Virus record (IMG/VR): IMGVR_UViG_3300025000_000384
Span: 1-26,350 of that record
Direction: 5' to 3' (one strand)
From: a virus
DNA: 26,350 nucleotides
The notes under the pieces were generated by a model. That model did not search any database, was not told the origin of the DNA, and was given only the letters and a program-made list of their open reading frames with translations. Shown here piece by piece: positions 15,062-21,886 of the stretch. Numbering within the stretch: the stretch's first letter is position 1; the number at the start of each line of letters is the position of its first letter. The translations under genes were made by a program, and so were the position numbers.

Positions 15062-15997
15062 TTATACTACCCAAGATGGAACATCGAACTCATGGTAGAA
15101 ATCACAGTCGTTTTTGATGATTAATGTGCCGTCACAGGTCTTTTCATAAACCTCGAACAGTGAAGGTAGATGCGGCGGCAATTCCAAATTTGGGTAACAC
15201 TTCAACTCCCGGCACTCCGCTTCGATAGTCAAGGCGCGACAGAAATCAATCTGGCCACGTTCAACAGCATACTGGCTAAACTTGCCGACTAATGGAGTGA
15301 ACGGAGGCTTTGTGCTCACGGCGGCTAATCTGGATTCCTCTATTTCAAGCCCCACTGAAGCCGCAGCGATGGAATACGCGCCGATCTGAAGCCTATACCC
15401 ATACTTCTCAATCGACCTATGAAACGCAAACAGCGACGAATCAGCCGTACTTTTGAGGTCGTTGATATACGGCTCGTCCAGATTATCAAGTCGAGATTTA
15501 ATACGGATGCCAGTTTCCCGGTCTGTGTAGATGATCGTGACTTCGTTCATTCCTGACTGGAACATCTTGCGCTTGACGACACAGGGATGCGTATCGATTG
15601 CCTTACACGCGCCTTCGATGATTACCTTGTCGTCGGCGGAAAGAATCGTCTTGCCCTGGTTCTGAGACTCGAAGAGATCCCAATAATGAATCGCGTTGAC
15701 TGTCTCGATGGACGGTCTAGCTGCATTACGCTGTGTGACAGTCGGCTTCTTAGGCGCATCGGCAGGGACGAAAGCGAACCGGGCATTGAGTGCATCGCGG
15801 CCTTCGAGTTTGAGGGCGTGGATGGCGTGGCCGAGGCTTAACGCACTCTTCTCTTCAATCGGCACTTGCGCTGACGCTGGATTGACGATCAGTTGACGGG
15901 CGTAGGAGGCGGAAAAATACTCAAGCTGGTGGTAAATATTCTCCGGTATGCCCTCGTAGATACCATCGGGTAAGGCGTAAACTTCGGCAAGCGTCAT
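15062..15997 (-). CDS. RecE-like PD-(D/E)XK exonuclease
   Basis: 311 residues. The N-terminus GIYEGIPENIYHQLEYFSAS, then ALSLGHAIHALKLEG, is the opening of the RecE/exodeoxyribonuclease VIII-like PD-(D/E)XK domain family. Core motifs are visible: Glu152 (MNEVTIIY), Asp171 (KSRLDNLDE), Asp180-Leu-Lys182 (INDLKST) and Gln204-xxx-Tyr208 (LQIGAY). These give the metal-binding and catalytic set for degrading double-stranded DNA from ends to leave single-stranded tails. The RecT-like protein downstream is the expected partner. The ATG overlaps the stop of the HNH/HTH gene by ATGA. Confidence 0.9.
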   Translation of the reverse strand: MTLAEVYALPDGIYEGIPENIYHQLEYFSASYARQLIVNPASAQVPIEEKSALSLGHAIHALKLEGRDALNARFAFVPADAPKKPTVTQRNAARPSIETVNAIHYWDLFESQNQGKTILSADDKVIIEGACKAIDTHPCVVKRKMFQSGMNEVTIIYTDRETGIRIKSRLDNLDEPYINDLKSTADSSLFAFHRSIEKYGYRLQIGAYSIAAASVGLEIEESRLAAVSTKPPFTPLVGKFSQYAVERGQIDFCRALTIEAECRELKCYPNLELPPHLPSLFEVYEKTCDGTLIIKNDCDFYHEFDVPSWVV

Positions 15998-16455
15998 GGC
16001 AAGTCCTCTACTTTGATTATATTTTTTAGTTTAAAATATCCAATGTCATAAACTGACGCGACTCGATCTAACCATATAAAATCTACGGGAGCAGTCAAAG
16101 AATATTCTATGCGTTTTAATTTTGTTTCTGACATTTTGAAACGTACTAATTTTATAAAATCGAAACGGGAAAGTTGACGTTCAATTCTTAATTTTCGCAA
16201 TTTACGACCATTGATTTTTACTATTAGGCACTGTTCAACTCTTTTCGGGTATATACTCCAACCTTTGTAAGAGGGCGGCTTCATTTCGCAATGACGAAGG
16301 CGATGACACCTAGAACATAGCCACACGACATCTAGCGGCTTTGAGTAATCTTCATGGTGCGCGTGTATGTGTTTTGTTGATCCACATTTTTGACAAGGTT
16401 GCGGGATAAGCAAACCTTGTTTTTTTGCTTTTGCTACTTGAGCATGAGGGTGCAT
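15994..16455 (-). CDS. HNH-type zinc-finger protein fused to an HTH-like domain
   Basis: 153 residues. Residues 20-56 (PCQKCGSTKHIHAHHEDYSK, then PLDVVWLCSRCHRLRH) form the Cys-Cys/His-His/Cys-Cys core seen in small phage HNH proteins, with C21/C24 and C47/C50 as zinc ligands and H33/H34 in the HNH position. The C-terminal half (INGRKLRKLRIERQLSRFDF, IKLVRFKMSETKLKRIEYSL, SVYDIGYFKLKNI) has the spacing of an XRE-type helix-turn-helix domain. The combination suggests a DNA-binding regulator, or an HNH protein with its own targeting domain; catalysis is not certain. The 3' half is more AT-rich than neighbouring genes, which could reflect transfer. It lies 6 bases after the repressor gene. Confidence 0.78.
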   Translation of the reverse strand: MHPHAQVAKAKKQGLLIPQPCQKCGSTKHIHAHHEDYSKPLDVVWLCSRCHRLRHCEMKPPSYKGWSIYPKRVEQCLIVKINGRKLRKLRIERQLSRFDFIKLVRFKMSETKLKRIEYSLTAPVDFIWLDRVASVYDIGYFKLKNIIKVEDLP

Positions 16456-16461
16456 GGTTGA

Positions 16462-16659
16462 TTATTCCTCTATGAAAAACTTACCTGGCACGTTGAACAC
16501 TTTTGCTAAACTATTTATCGTCTCAAGCCGTGGCGTATGTTTCCCTTTTTCAAGCTGCATATACTGCTGCCTAGAAAGCCCAGATTGTTCTGCAACGTAT
16601 TCCTGGGTATAACCGTTGGATTCTCTTAAATCTTTTAACCGGTCGCTGGCGAATTTCAT
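16462..16659 (-). CDS. XRE/Cro-CI family repressor
   Basis: 65 residues, essentially one helix-turn-helix domain: RLKDLRESNGYTQEYVAEQS, GLSRQQYMQLEKGKHTPRLE, TINSLAKVFNVPGKFFIEE. The recognition helix is around SRQQYMQLEKG. AAAGGAGA precedes the ATG. With no dimerisation or autocleavage domain, it resembles Cro or a minimal CI. It is the first gene of the leftward operon, divergent from the replication operon, and its promoter and a candidate operator lie in the gap, so it probably regulates itself and the replication genes. Confidence 0.88.
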   Translation of the reverse strand: MKFASDRLKDLRESNGYTQEYVAEQSGLSRQQYMQLEKGKHTPRLETINSLAKVFNVPGKFFIEE

Positions 16660-16684
16660 TCTTATCTCCTTTTGAGGTTGGCTG

Positions 16685-16713
16685 ATATTACTATGGCAAA
16701 TTTAGCATGTCAA
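16685..16713 (-). promoter_or_regulatory. Sigma70 promoter for the leftward operon
   Basis: On the minus strand: TTGACA (16713-16708), exactly 17 bases, then TAATAT (16690-16685). This gives a consensus -35 and a 5/6 -10, about 25 bases before the repressor ATG. It should drive the repressor and downstream early genes. Confidence 0.85.
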
Positions 16714-16744
16714 CAAATTATTTCAAGGCGTAATATTTTTGTTG
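16711..16744. promoter_or_regulatory. Candidate repressor operator (imperfect inverted repeat)
   Basis: CAACAAA (16711-16717) and TTTGTTG (16738-16744) are perfect inverted 7-mers around an AT-rich centre, 9 of 13 positions symmetrical per arm. The left arm overlaps the -35 of the leftward promoter, and a TAATAT (16731-16736) in the right half could be a rightward -10. Good position for an XRE repressor site; binding is inference. Confidence 0.5.
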
Positions 16745-16806
16745 CATTCCGTTTTTTTCTGGATTATGGTGGCGACAGATTTTCAGCCGATGGCAAAGAG
16801 GGCAAA

Positions 16807-17583
16807 ATGGGAAAGAAATGTAAAGGCCGGATGATAAACGTAGACATCTCTTTATCTCGCAAGGTAGGCAACTTATCCCCACACGCACTTTCACTCTTCT
16901 GTATGCTTATTCCACACTTCAACGCTCACGGTAAAATGCTGGCGAATCCTTATTTGGTCAAGGGTCTGGTCTGTCCTCTCATCGACTGGATGACCCCTGA
17001 ATTAATCCAGGCAAGTCTCATTGAAATTTCCGACAAGACAAACGTAAAATTCTGGCAGGATGATGACGGACTTTACTATCTTCACTCCTTAAATTGGACG
17101 GATCATCAAGAATTGAAGTCGGATCGATTAGGCCCTGATTATTTGCCTAGTTATGACCAATCCCGGATTAATCCCGGATTAGGTACTGAGAAGTCCAGCC
17201 AAGAGAAGTTAAGGTTAAGAGAAGTAGAAGGTAAAGAAGAAGGTAAAGATAAGGGCGAAGAAAAAAATAAAACTTCCCCTTCAGATCTTTTTGAACTTTG
17301 GAATGAAGTCGTTAAAACACCATGCGCCCTAAAGCTCAGCTCGTCTCGAAAAATAAAATCTGTGGCTCGACTAAAAGAAAGATCCCTTGAGGAATGGAGG
17401 CAAATTTTTGAACGGATTGCAGGGACTCCTTTTCTCCGCGGCAAAAACGACAGGGATTGGTTTGCTGACTTCGACTGGATCATTGCAAACGACAGCAATG
17501 CCGTGAAAGTGTTGGAAGGGAAATACGATAAGTGTGGGGGGAAAAGAACCCCTCAGAATGATTTGTTTTCAGGAGGGATTTAA
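16807..17583 (+). CDS. Replisome organiser / DnaD-like replication initiation protein
   Basis: The frame is open from 16672, but that part overlaps the divergent promoter region, so I start at the ATG at 16807 (258 aa; agaggg upstream). The N-terminal 110 residues (MINVDISLSRKVGNLSPHAL, SLFCMLIPHFNAHGKM, PELIQASLIEIS, YYLHSLNWTDHQE) match the winged-helix N-terminal region of phage replisome organisers. A highly charged Lys/Glu linker follows. The C-terminal domain (DLFELWNEVVKTPCALKLSS, SLEEWRQIFERIAGTPFLRG, DRDWFADFDWIIANDSNAVK) is the DnaD/helicase-loader-like module. It probably binds the origin and recruits the helicase encoded next, whose ATG overlaps its stop (TAATG). Confidence 0.85.
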   Translation: MGKKCKGRMINVDISLSRKVGNLSPHALSLFCMLIPHFNAHGKMLANPYLVKGLVCPLIDWMTPELIQASLIEISDKTNVKFWQDDDGLYYLHSLNWTDHQELKSDRLGPDYLPSYDQSRINPGLGTEKSSQEKLRLREVEGKEEGKDKGEEKNKTSPSDLFELWNEVVKTPCALKLSSSRKIKSVARLKERSLEEWRQIFERIAGTPFLRGKNDRDWFADFDWIIANDSNAVKVLEGKYDKCGGKRTPQNDLFSGGI

Positions 17584-19511
17584 TGCTAACCGTTCAAGAA
17601 ATAGTGCAAATGATGAACGACCAGGCAGAGCAAATAGCGCGGCACTTGTTGCCGGGTGGAAAGAACGAAGGGCGCGAATGGGTGGTAGGCTCGATAGATG
17701 GTGAACCTGGGCGGTCTATGAAGGTCTGTATCTCCGGTTCTAAGGTAGGAGTGTGGTCAGATTTTGCTGCCGGCACAAGTGGCGATTTGCTAGATCTTTG
17801 GCGGGAAACAAGGGGGCTTGGCAACAACAAGTCAACGCTTGAGGAAGTGAAGCAATATTTGGGCATCCAAGAATCTCCGCTCGATCCAGCGAAAAGGAAA
17901 GTTTACCGCAAGCCTTCGCCTCCAAAAGAAGCAAAAAAGGTTGTGGCTGGTTCTGCCGTAATGACCTACTTGACCGAGAAGCGTAAGTTGACTCCTGAAA
18001 CTATCGCCGCATACAAAATCGGTGAGATCGCTCAAGTTGGGCCGTGGGAAGGTTGGAAAAAGCAAGAACCCATGAAAGGGCCGTTCATTGTGTTCCCGTT
18101 TTTCAGGGGAGATGTTTTGTTAGGGGTGAAATACCTGCACCTTGAACGCAAAGACGGCAAAAAGATGACGCTTGTCGAGAAGGATTGCGAACCGACCTGC
18201 TTTGGCTGGCACGTAATAAACCCCGCTTCAAGAGAAGTAGTGGTATGCGAAGGAGAGCTTGATGCCGCTACGCTTTTCCAGTACGGGTTTCCTGCCCTGT
18301 CTGTTCCATTTGGAGGTGGCAAAGGTGACAAACAGCAATGGGTAGATTGCGATTGGCAATACCTTGAACCTTTCGACACAATCTACCTTTGCATGGACAA
18401 CGACAAGGAAGGCGATGCGGCTACTGAAGAAGTAATACAGAGATTGGGGGTACATCGATGTCGGATTGTAACTCTGCCATGTAAAGACGCTAACCAGTGT
18501 TTGCAGGAAGGAGTGACAACGGAAGAGATTGCTGCGTGTTTTGCAGCCGCTAAGTTTTTAGAGCCGGAAGAGTTGAAAAGAGCGAGTCATTTTACAAAAG
18601 AGGTAACTGCTGAGTTTTATCCAGAGGGAGGTAGGCTTCCAGGGTTTGATATGCCGTGGGCAAAAATACCTTTTCGGTTTCTGAGGGGTGAAGTAACCAT
18701 GTACAACGGTGTGAATGGCCATGGAAAGTCATTATTGACGGGGCAAATATCCATTAGTGCAGCAACACAAGGCGAGAAATCATGTATTGCCTCAATGGAG
18801 ATGTTGCCACAAAAGACCCTATTCCGAATGGTACGGCAAGCGGCTGGCAAGCGTTGTCCGGAAAGACAGGAAATCTCTGATTGTCTCGATTGGATGGGAG
18901 AAAACATTTGGCTTTTTCATCTAGTCGGCACTGCTAAAGCGGAACGCATGATGCAAGTATTTGAGTACGCCTATCGCCGTCACGGTATCAAGCAATTTGT
19001 TATCGATAGCCTCATGAAGTGCGGCATTGCTGAAGACGATTATCGCGGCCAGAAAGCGTTTATTGAAACGCTTTGCGATTTTGCTAACAAGACCGGAGCT
19101 CATATCCATTTAGTTGTGCATCCACGGAAGGGAGACGATGAATCGCGTCCGGTGGGGAAGATGGATGCGAAAGGAACAGGGGCTATATCCGATTTAATGT
19201 TTAATTCATTTTCTATGTGGCGTAACAAAAGTAAAGAACATCTTATCAAGGCACATGCTAACAATGAACCGCTGCCCAAGGGGGAAACTATAGATGACAT
19301 ACTGAAGCAACCTGACGCTATCTTGATTATTGATAAAGGCAGGTTTGTGGAAAAGGCCGAAGGTAAATACTTTCTTTGGTATGATGACGAGTCAATGCAA
19401 TACCATGACCGGCCAGGTCAACCACCTATTTCTGTCTTTGATGAACCATCAGTAAAAAATCCACCTCACTACACCGAAGATGCAGAACAACTATCTTACC
19501 CGTTTGAGTAA
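17583..19511 (+). CDS. Bifunctional TOPRIM primase / DnaB-type helicase (T7 gp4/Twinkle-like)
   Basis: 642 residues. The N-terminal 80 (VWSDFAAGTSGDLLDLWRE) occupy the place of the primase zinc-binding domain but lack its Cys/His ligands. The TOPRIM core shows CEGELDA (222-228) and DNDKEGD (272-278), the acidic metal ligands. The RecA-like helicase domain shows Walker A GVNGHGKS (376-383), a Glu-containing strand IASMEM (402-407), Walker B-like FVIDS (472-476), HLVVHPRK (509-516) with the glutamine/histidine-switch region, and KGTGAISDLM (530-539). It should unwind the fork as a ring and may prime. Without zinc ligands, sequence-specific priming may be reduced or need a partner. It is the main replication enzyme of the plus-strand operon. 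Confidence 0.93.
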   Translation: MLTVQEIVQMMNDQAEQIARHLLPGGKNEGREWVVGSIDGEPGRSMKVCISGSKVGVWSDFAAGTSGDLLDLWRETRGLGNNKSTLEEVKQYLGIQESPLDPAKRKVYRKPSPPKEAKKVVAGSAVMTYLTEKRKLTPETIAAYKIGEIAQVGPWEGWKKQEPMKGPFIVFPFFRGDVLLGVKYLHLERKDGKKMTLVEKDCEPTCFGWHVINPASREVVVCEGELDAATLFQYGFPALSVPFGGGKGDKQQWVDCDWQYLEPFDTIYLCMDNDKEGDAATEEVIQRLGVHRCRIVTLPCKDANQCLQEGVTTEEIAACFAAAKFLEPEELKRASHFTKEVTAEFYPEGGRLPGFDMPWAKIPFRFLRGEVTMYNGVNGHGKSLLTGQISISAATQGEKSCIASMEMLPQKTLFRMVRQAAGKRCPERQEISDCLDWMGENIWLFHLVGTAKAERMMQVFEYAYRRHGIKQFVIDSLMKCGIAEDDYRGQKAFIETLCDFANKTGAHIHLVVHPRKGDDESRPVGKMDAKGTGAISDLMFNSFSMWRNKSKEHLIKAHANNEPLPKGETIDDILKQPDAILIIDKGRFVEKAEGKYFLWYDDESMQYHDRPGQPPISVFDEPSVKNPPHYTEDAEQLSYPFE

Positions 19512-19522
19512 AGGAGAAATTT

Positions 19523-19711
19523 ATGTGGGCATTGAGTTACAGTATCCAACAAAAGGCTTTTCACATCGCAACATTACAACAAGAAACAGAGGCAAACATG
19601 AGGCGGTTTATAGAAGGTAAGGACGTGCATTACAACATCATTTTTGTCAGCGACGACAAAGAAGAGATTCACGCAAAGGCCGACGAGTTACGAGGCACCC
19701 TATGTCGCTAA
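19523..19711 (+). CDS. Hypothetical protein, 62 aa
   Basis: AAAGGAG precedes the ATG, 11 bases after the helicase stop. The protein begins MWALSYSIQQKAFHIATLQQ and ends with a charged helix (DDKEEIHAKADELRGTLCR). No family recognised. Its end overlaps the start of the next small gene by ten bases. Confidence 0.75.
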   Translation: MWALSYSIQQKAFHIATLQQETEANMRRFIEGKDVHYNIIFVSDDKEEIHAKADELRGTLCR

Positions 19712-19830
19712 TCGAAGAACTCGAACGCATCCGAGACGCAATCACCGACCTGGAATTTACCAATGAACGTTCATTGCAGGTTGACAGGTTGAATCTCGTC
19801 ATCGATTGGCTCAAGGAGAGGGAACAATGA
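19702..19830 (+). CDS. Small helical protein, 42 aa
   Basis: ATG at 19702 lies inside the end of the preceding gene. The product begins MSLIEELERIRDAITDLEFT and ends RLNLVIDWLKEREQ: two amphipathic helices, probably coiled coil. The upstream context (cgaggcacc) is a modest ribosome binding site, and its stop overlaps the next start as ATGA, so the three genes are coupled. Function unknown. Confidence 0.65.
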   Translation: MSLIEELERIRDAITDLEFTNERSLQVDRLNLVIDWLKEREQ

Positions 19831-20039
19831 CCACGTATAGCCTACTCAACGACACCATCCTCGTCTGCAATCCCGGTGAAGTACGTCAGGTCTGGACCGA
19901 TCAGCCTAACGAGCAGAAGTATCGCGTCTGGACGGAGCAGGAAGTGAGACTGGCGACGTTGCTTGACGAAAAGGATCTCTTGGAAATCGTCAAGCGCAAG
20001 AAATCGCCAAAAGGGTTTGTGTTTAAAGGTCAGGTATAG
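19827..20039 (+). CDS. Hypothetical protein, 70 aa
   Basis: An in-frame TTG at 19806 exists, but the ATG at 19827 has AAGGAGAGGG upstream and an ATGA overlap with the previous stop, which decides the start. The product begins MTTYSLLNDTILVCNPGEVR and contains LDEKDLLEIVKRKKSPKGFV. Beta-rich N-terminus, basic C-terminus, no known motif. Stop at 20039. Confidence 0.75.
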   Translation: MTTYSLLNDTILVCNPGEVRQVWTDQPNEQKYRVWTEQEVRLATLLDEKDLLEIVKRKKSPKGFVFKGQV

Positions 20040-20166
20040 GGTAGGGGCGAACGAGGTTAAGGCAGGAATTGATTTTGAGACAGGGTGAATGGTTGTGGTA
20101 GGGTTGGCAAAGTGAAACGTGCTATGGCGCAAATTTGGAAGGAATTGAAATCGAAGGGAGGGAGTG

Positions 20167-20322
20167 ATGGATGATGCGGAGATTTGCCCTTTTAAAGACG
20201 CGAAGTATTGCACTCGTCCTCACGTACACGTCAACGTGCGTCATTGCCGATGGGCGGCAAGGGTTCGGCACAAGGCGCAATCGGGCGGGTCGCTGGTGAG
20301 ATGCTGGAAGGGGAAGAAGTGA
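20167..20322 (+). CDS. Small Cys/His-containing protein, 51 aa
   Basis: GGGAGGGAG lies just before the ATG. The product begins MDDAEICPFKDAKYCTRPHV, continues HVNVRHCRWAARVRHK and ends in a Lys-rich tail. C7, C15, C27 and nearby histidines could bind zinc. The stop overlaps a GTG start of the next gene (GTGA). About 125 bases upstream (20040-20166) hold only very short frames. Coding status is moderate. Confidence 0.5.
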   Translation: MDDAEICPFKDAKYCTRPHVHVNVRHCRWAARVRHKAQSGGSLVRCWKGKK

Positions 20323-20600
20323 TATACAAACGCTGTGATAATCCGCCCTGCCACGAACTAGCACCGTACCCTGACCCGTATTGCTGCACACGGTGCAAGA
20401 AGAATCATCAGAGCCGGTTGTATCACTTGCGACACTTTGGCCCAACGCGACAGGAGAAGGTTGTCAGGAAGCAGCGCAAAAAGGTGATGACGGACGCGGA
20501 ACAGGAGCAGATTAACTTAACAGCAACACGGGCGATGGCGGCGAGGATGAAGCAGCCGCTTGATAAGATGGCAGCGCGGAGATATGGCGCGTTGTGGTAA
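20319..20600 (+). CDS. Zinc-finger-like basic protein, about 93 aa
   Basis: Start uncertain: GTG at 20319 has GGAAGGGGAAGAA upstream and a GTGA overlap with the previous stop; an in-frame ATG at 20301 is the alternative, and the frame is open further up. From the GTG, residues C6, C11, C22/C23 and C26 (KRCDNPPCHEL ... PYCCTRCKKNHQ) resemble a small zinc finger, followed by a very basic stretch (RQEKVVRKQRKKVM) and a helical tail. This suggests a nucleic-acid-binding protein; the partner is unknown. Confidence 0.7.
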   Translation: MIYKRCDNPPCHELAPYPDPYCCTRCKKNHQSRLYHLRHFGPTRQEKVVRKQRKKVMTDAEQEQINLTATRAMAARMKQPLDKMAARRYGALW

Positions 20601-20619
20601 AACGTGACCGGCTAATTGG
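20599..20619 (+). repeat. 21-bp exact direct repeat, copy 1
   Basis: Contains CGTGACCGGCTAATTGG, preceded by AAAA; identical to 22347-22367. It starts on the last bases of the upstream stop codon and ends just before the ribosome binding site of the next gene. No similarity continues on either side. Confidence 0.95.
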
Positions 20620-20627
20620 GGGGAGAT

Positions 20628-20816
20628 ATGAGTCAACAGGACTTGATTGAAATGTGCAACACCGCAATAACTGAAGGCCGTCGCCTGGAATTGCGTCTCA
20701 AAAAAGATCCGCCGGCTGATATGCCGAAAGGATTTTTGATCGAAGAGGATAAAGGGAAAGGTAGGCTGTACGAATTTAACCCCTGGAAGGTTAAGGCGTG
20801 GGCAATGGGGAAATGA
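20628..20816 (+). CDS. Hypothetical protein, 62 aa
   Basis: The ATG at 20628 has a GGGGGGAG site, chosen over an in-frame GTG at 20616 that lies within the 21-bp repeat. The product begins MSQQDLIEMCNTAITEGRRL and ends with LIEEDKGKGRLYEFNPWKVK. It is the last gene of the replication operon, ending one base before the terminator stem. No family recognised. Confidence 0.75.
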   Translation: MSQQDLIEMCNTAITEGRRLELRLKKDPPADMPKGFLIEEDKGKGRLYEFNPWKVKAWAMGK

Positions 20817-20850
20817 AAAAGAGGCCGAGGAATTAACCTCGACCTCTTTT
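20817..20850. terminator. Bidirectional terminator between convergent operons
   Basis: AAAAGAGG-C-CGAGG and CCTCG-A-CCTCTTTT pair over 14 positions with one mismatch around loop AATTAA. The A-run on one side and T-run on the other serve transcripts from both directions. Genes on either side end within three bases of it. Confidence 0.93.
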
Positions 20851-20852
20851 CT

Positions 20853-21014
20853 TTATCTAGCATGACACACGGTACATGGTTGGTATTCTCCGTCCTTGCT
20901 TATCACAATCCCCTCATGCCTTGTTACTTCTTCTGGTGGCTTTACCATAAGCGCGGCAAATATCGCCAGTGCTATCAAACTTCCGATCAGCGTCCTCTTC
21001 TCCCGTCTCTTCAT
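20853..21014 (-). CDS. Mini membrane protein (53 aa) with a C-terminal CXXCH motif
   Basis: AAGGAGGG with a 6-base spacer precedes ATG at 21014. The N-terminus is strongly basic (MKRREKR), followed by one hydrophobic segment (TLIGSLIALAIFAALMV), so the C-terminus should face the periplasm. The exported part is only about 29 residues (EGIVISKDGEYQPCTVCHAR at the end) and holds CTVCH, the covalent haem c attachment motif, three residues from the C-terminus. It could be a membrane-anchored mono-haem peptide, a bait for cytochrome maturation, or a two-Cys/His metal site unrelated to haem. It overlaps the next gene upstream by 101 bases in another frame and ends at the bidirectional terminator. 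Confidence 0.72.
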   Translation of the reverse strand: MKRREKRTLIGSLIALAIFAALMVKPPEEVTRHEGIVISKDGEYQPCTVCHAR

Positions 21015-21111
21015 GTCTTACCCTCCTTGTGATGTAATACACAGTCTCAGCTAAGATATAGGCCATTCCTATCAGTAGTAGATGAGACTGAATCCAGTTG
21101 ATGATTTTCAA
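20914..21111 (-). CDS. Small membrane protein (65 aa) overlapping the CXXCH gene
   Basis: The frame is open from 21138. I choose the TTG at 21111 because GAGGGGGG lies four bases upstream and TTGA overlaps the previous stop. The product begins MKIINWIQSHLLLIGMAYIL, then AETVYYITRRV: one membrane helix followed by a charged, probably cytoplasmic or periplasmic tail (HEETGEEDADRKFD). The last 33 codons overlap the start of the CXXCH gene in a different frame. No lipobox or holin motif is evident. Function unknown. Confidence 0.6.
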   Translation of the reverse strand: MKIINWIQSHLLLIGMAYILAETVYYITRRVRHEETGEEDADRKFDSTGDICRAYGKATRRSNKA

Positions 21112-21449
21112 AATTCCCCCCTCAATCTCGCTGCACATATCGCGGCGGTGATGTCTTCTTTCGTGTGGCCGGCAGCTATTAAGGCTTTCTGTTGCCAGTT
21201 CTTGACCTTGATTTCGCAGGCGTAGACGATCTTCTGAAGTTTCAGGTATTGCGTGTCAACGGACATGAGATAGACGCGCCTGGTTGTGACGTTGTTGGTC
21301 CGTATCATCATCAACTGGTAAACTTGACCGGCGAATCGTAACAGAGGGCGCTCTTTTGACCATAGAATCGGAATGGTCGTGACGGTTTTCGGGTTGATCG
21401 CTCCGAGTTCCAGGCAGGCGTAAGGCTGCGTGCGTTTTTGTTTTTTCAT
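21108..21449 (-). CDS. Hypothetical protein, 113 aa
   Basis: ATG directly follows the previous TAG, with GGGAGGG upstream. The product begins MKKQKRTQPYACLELGAINP, has a beta-rich centre (LLRFAGQVYQLMMIRTNNVT) and a helical, basic C-terminus ending ITAAICAARLRGEF. No family recognised and no membrane segment. Its stop overlaps the TTG start of the small membrane protein. Confidence 0.75.
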   Translation of the reverse strand: MKKQKRTQPYACLELGAINPKTVTTIPILWSKERPLLRFAGQVYQLMMIRTNNVTTRRVYLMSVDTQYLKLQKIVYACEIKVKNWQQKALIAAGHTKEDITAAICAARLRGEF

Positions 21450-21731
21450 CTACCCTCCCGCCCGTTTAGGTAGCCAACGGAATGTCTTTTTGTTCTTGCG
21501 GTGCTTGGCCCCGTGGCTTGGTTCGTCTCGATATGATTCATGGTAATAGACCCATGTTTCCTGACCCGACAATGATGGGATCTCAAAGGACGGCGCTTTG
21601 ATCCCCGGTTCCAGGTGGCCGGCAGCTTCAAGCATCCTTTGCTGAACTTTCCAGATTGGCAAGCATCGCGGGTGGATCTGTTTCTTACCATAACAACTTT
21701 CCACGTGACGATTACAGACGGGACATATCAT
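21450..21731 (-). CDS. Zinc-finger-like protein, 93 aa
   Basis: The frame is open from 21839, but the ATG at 21731 overlaps the upstream stop (ATGA) and has GAGGAAGAG upstream, which fixes the start. The product begins MICPVCNRHVESCYGKKQIH then PRCLPIWKVQQ; C3, C6, C13 and C23 with two histidines suit a zinc site. The C-terminal half (ETWVYYHESYRDEPSHGAKH) is His/Arg/Lys-rich. Possibly a nucleic-acid-binding protein; function unknown. Confidence 0.75.
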   Translation of the reverse strand: MICPVCNRHVESCYGKKQIHPRCLPIWKVQQRMLEAAGHLEPGIKAPSFEIPSLSGQETWVYYHESYRDEPSHGAKHRKNKKTFRWLPKRAGG

Positions 21732-21886
21732 TTCTCTTCCTCGTTCAAGCTCTCGATGATGACTTGCTCTGCTTCTTCGAGGGTATAGTGACACGTTGGG
21801 CAATGATTTCTGAATGTCCAGACATGGCAGAGAGGACAACTATGCCCCTGCTTCCGCTTCACATATGGATTTTGCATACTTTGCAT
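21728..21886 (-). CDS. Zinc-ribbon protein, 52 aa
   Basis: Start chosen at ATG 21886 behind GGGGAGG; an ATG at 21877 is also possible. The core HSCPLCHVWTFRNHCPTCHY has two CPxCH knuckles (C17/C20 and C29/C32) typical of a zinc ribbon, followed by an acidic helix (LEEAEQVIIESLNEEEK). Both knuckles also fit CXXCH, but there is no export signal, so zinc rather than haem is expected. Overlaps the upstream gene by 28 bases. Confidence 0.7.
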   Translation of the reverse strand: MQSMQNPYVKRKQGHSCPLCHVWTFRNHCPTCHYTLEEAEQVIIESLNEEEK

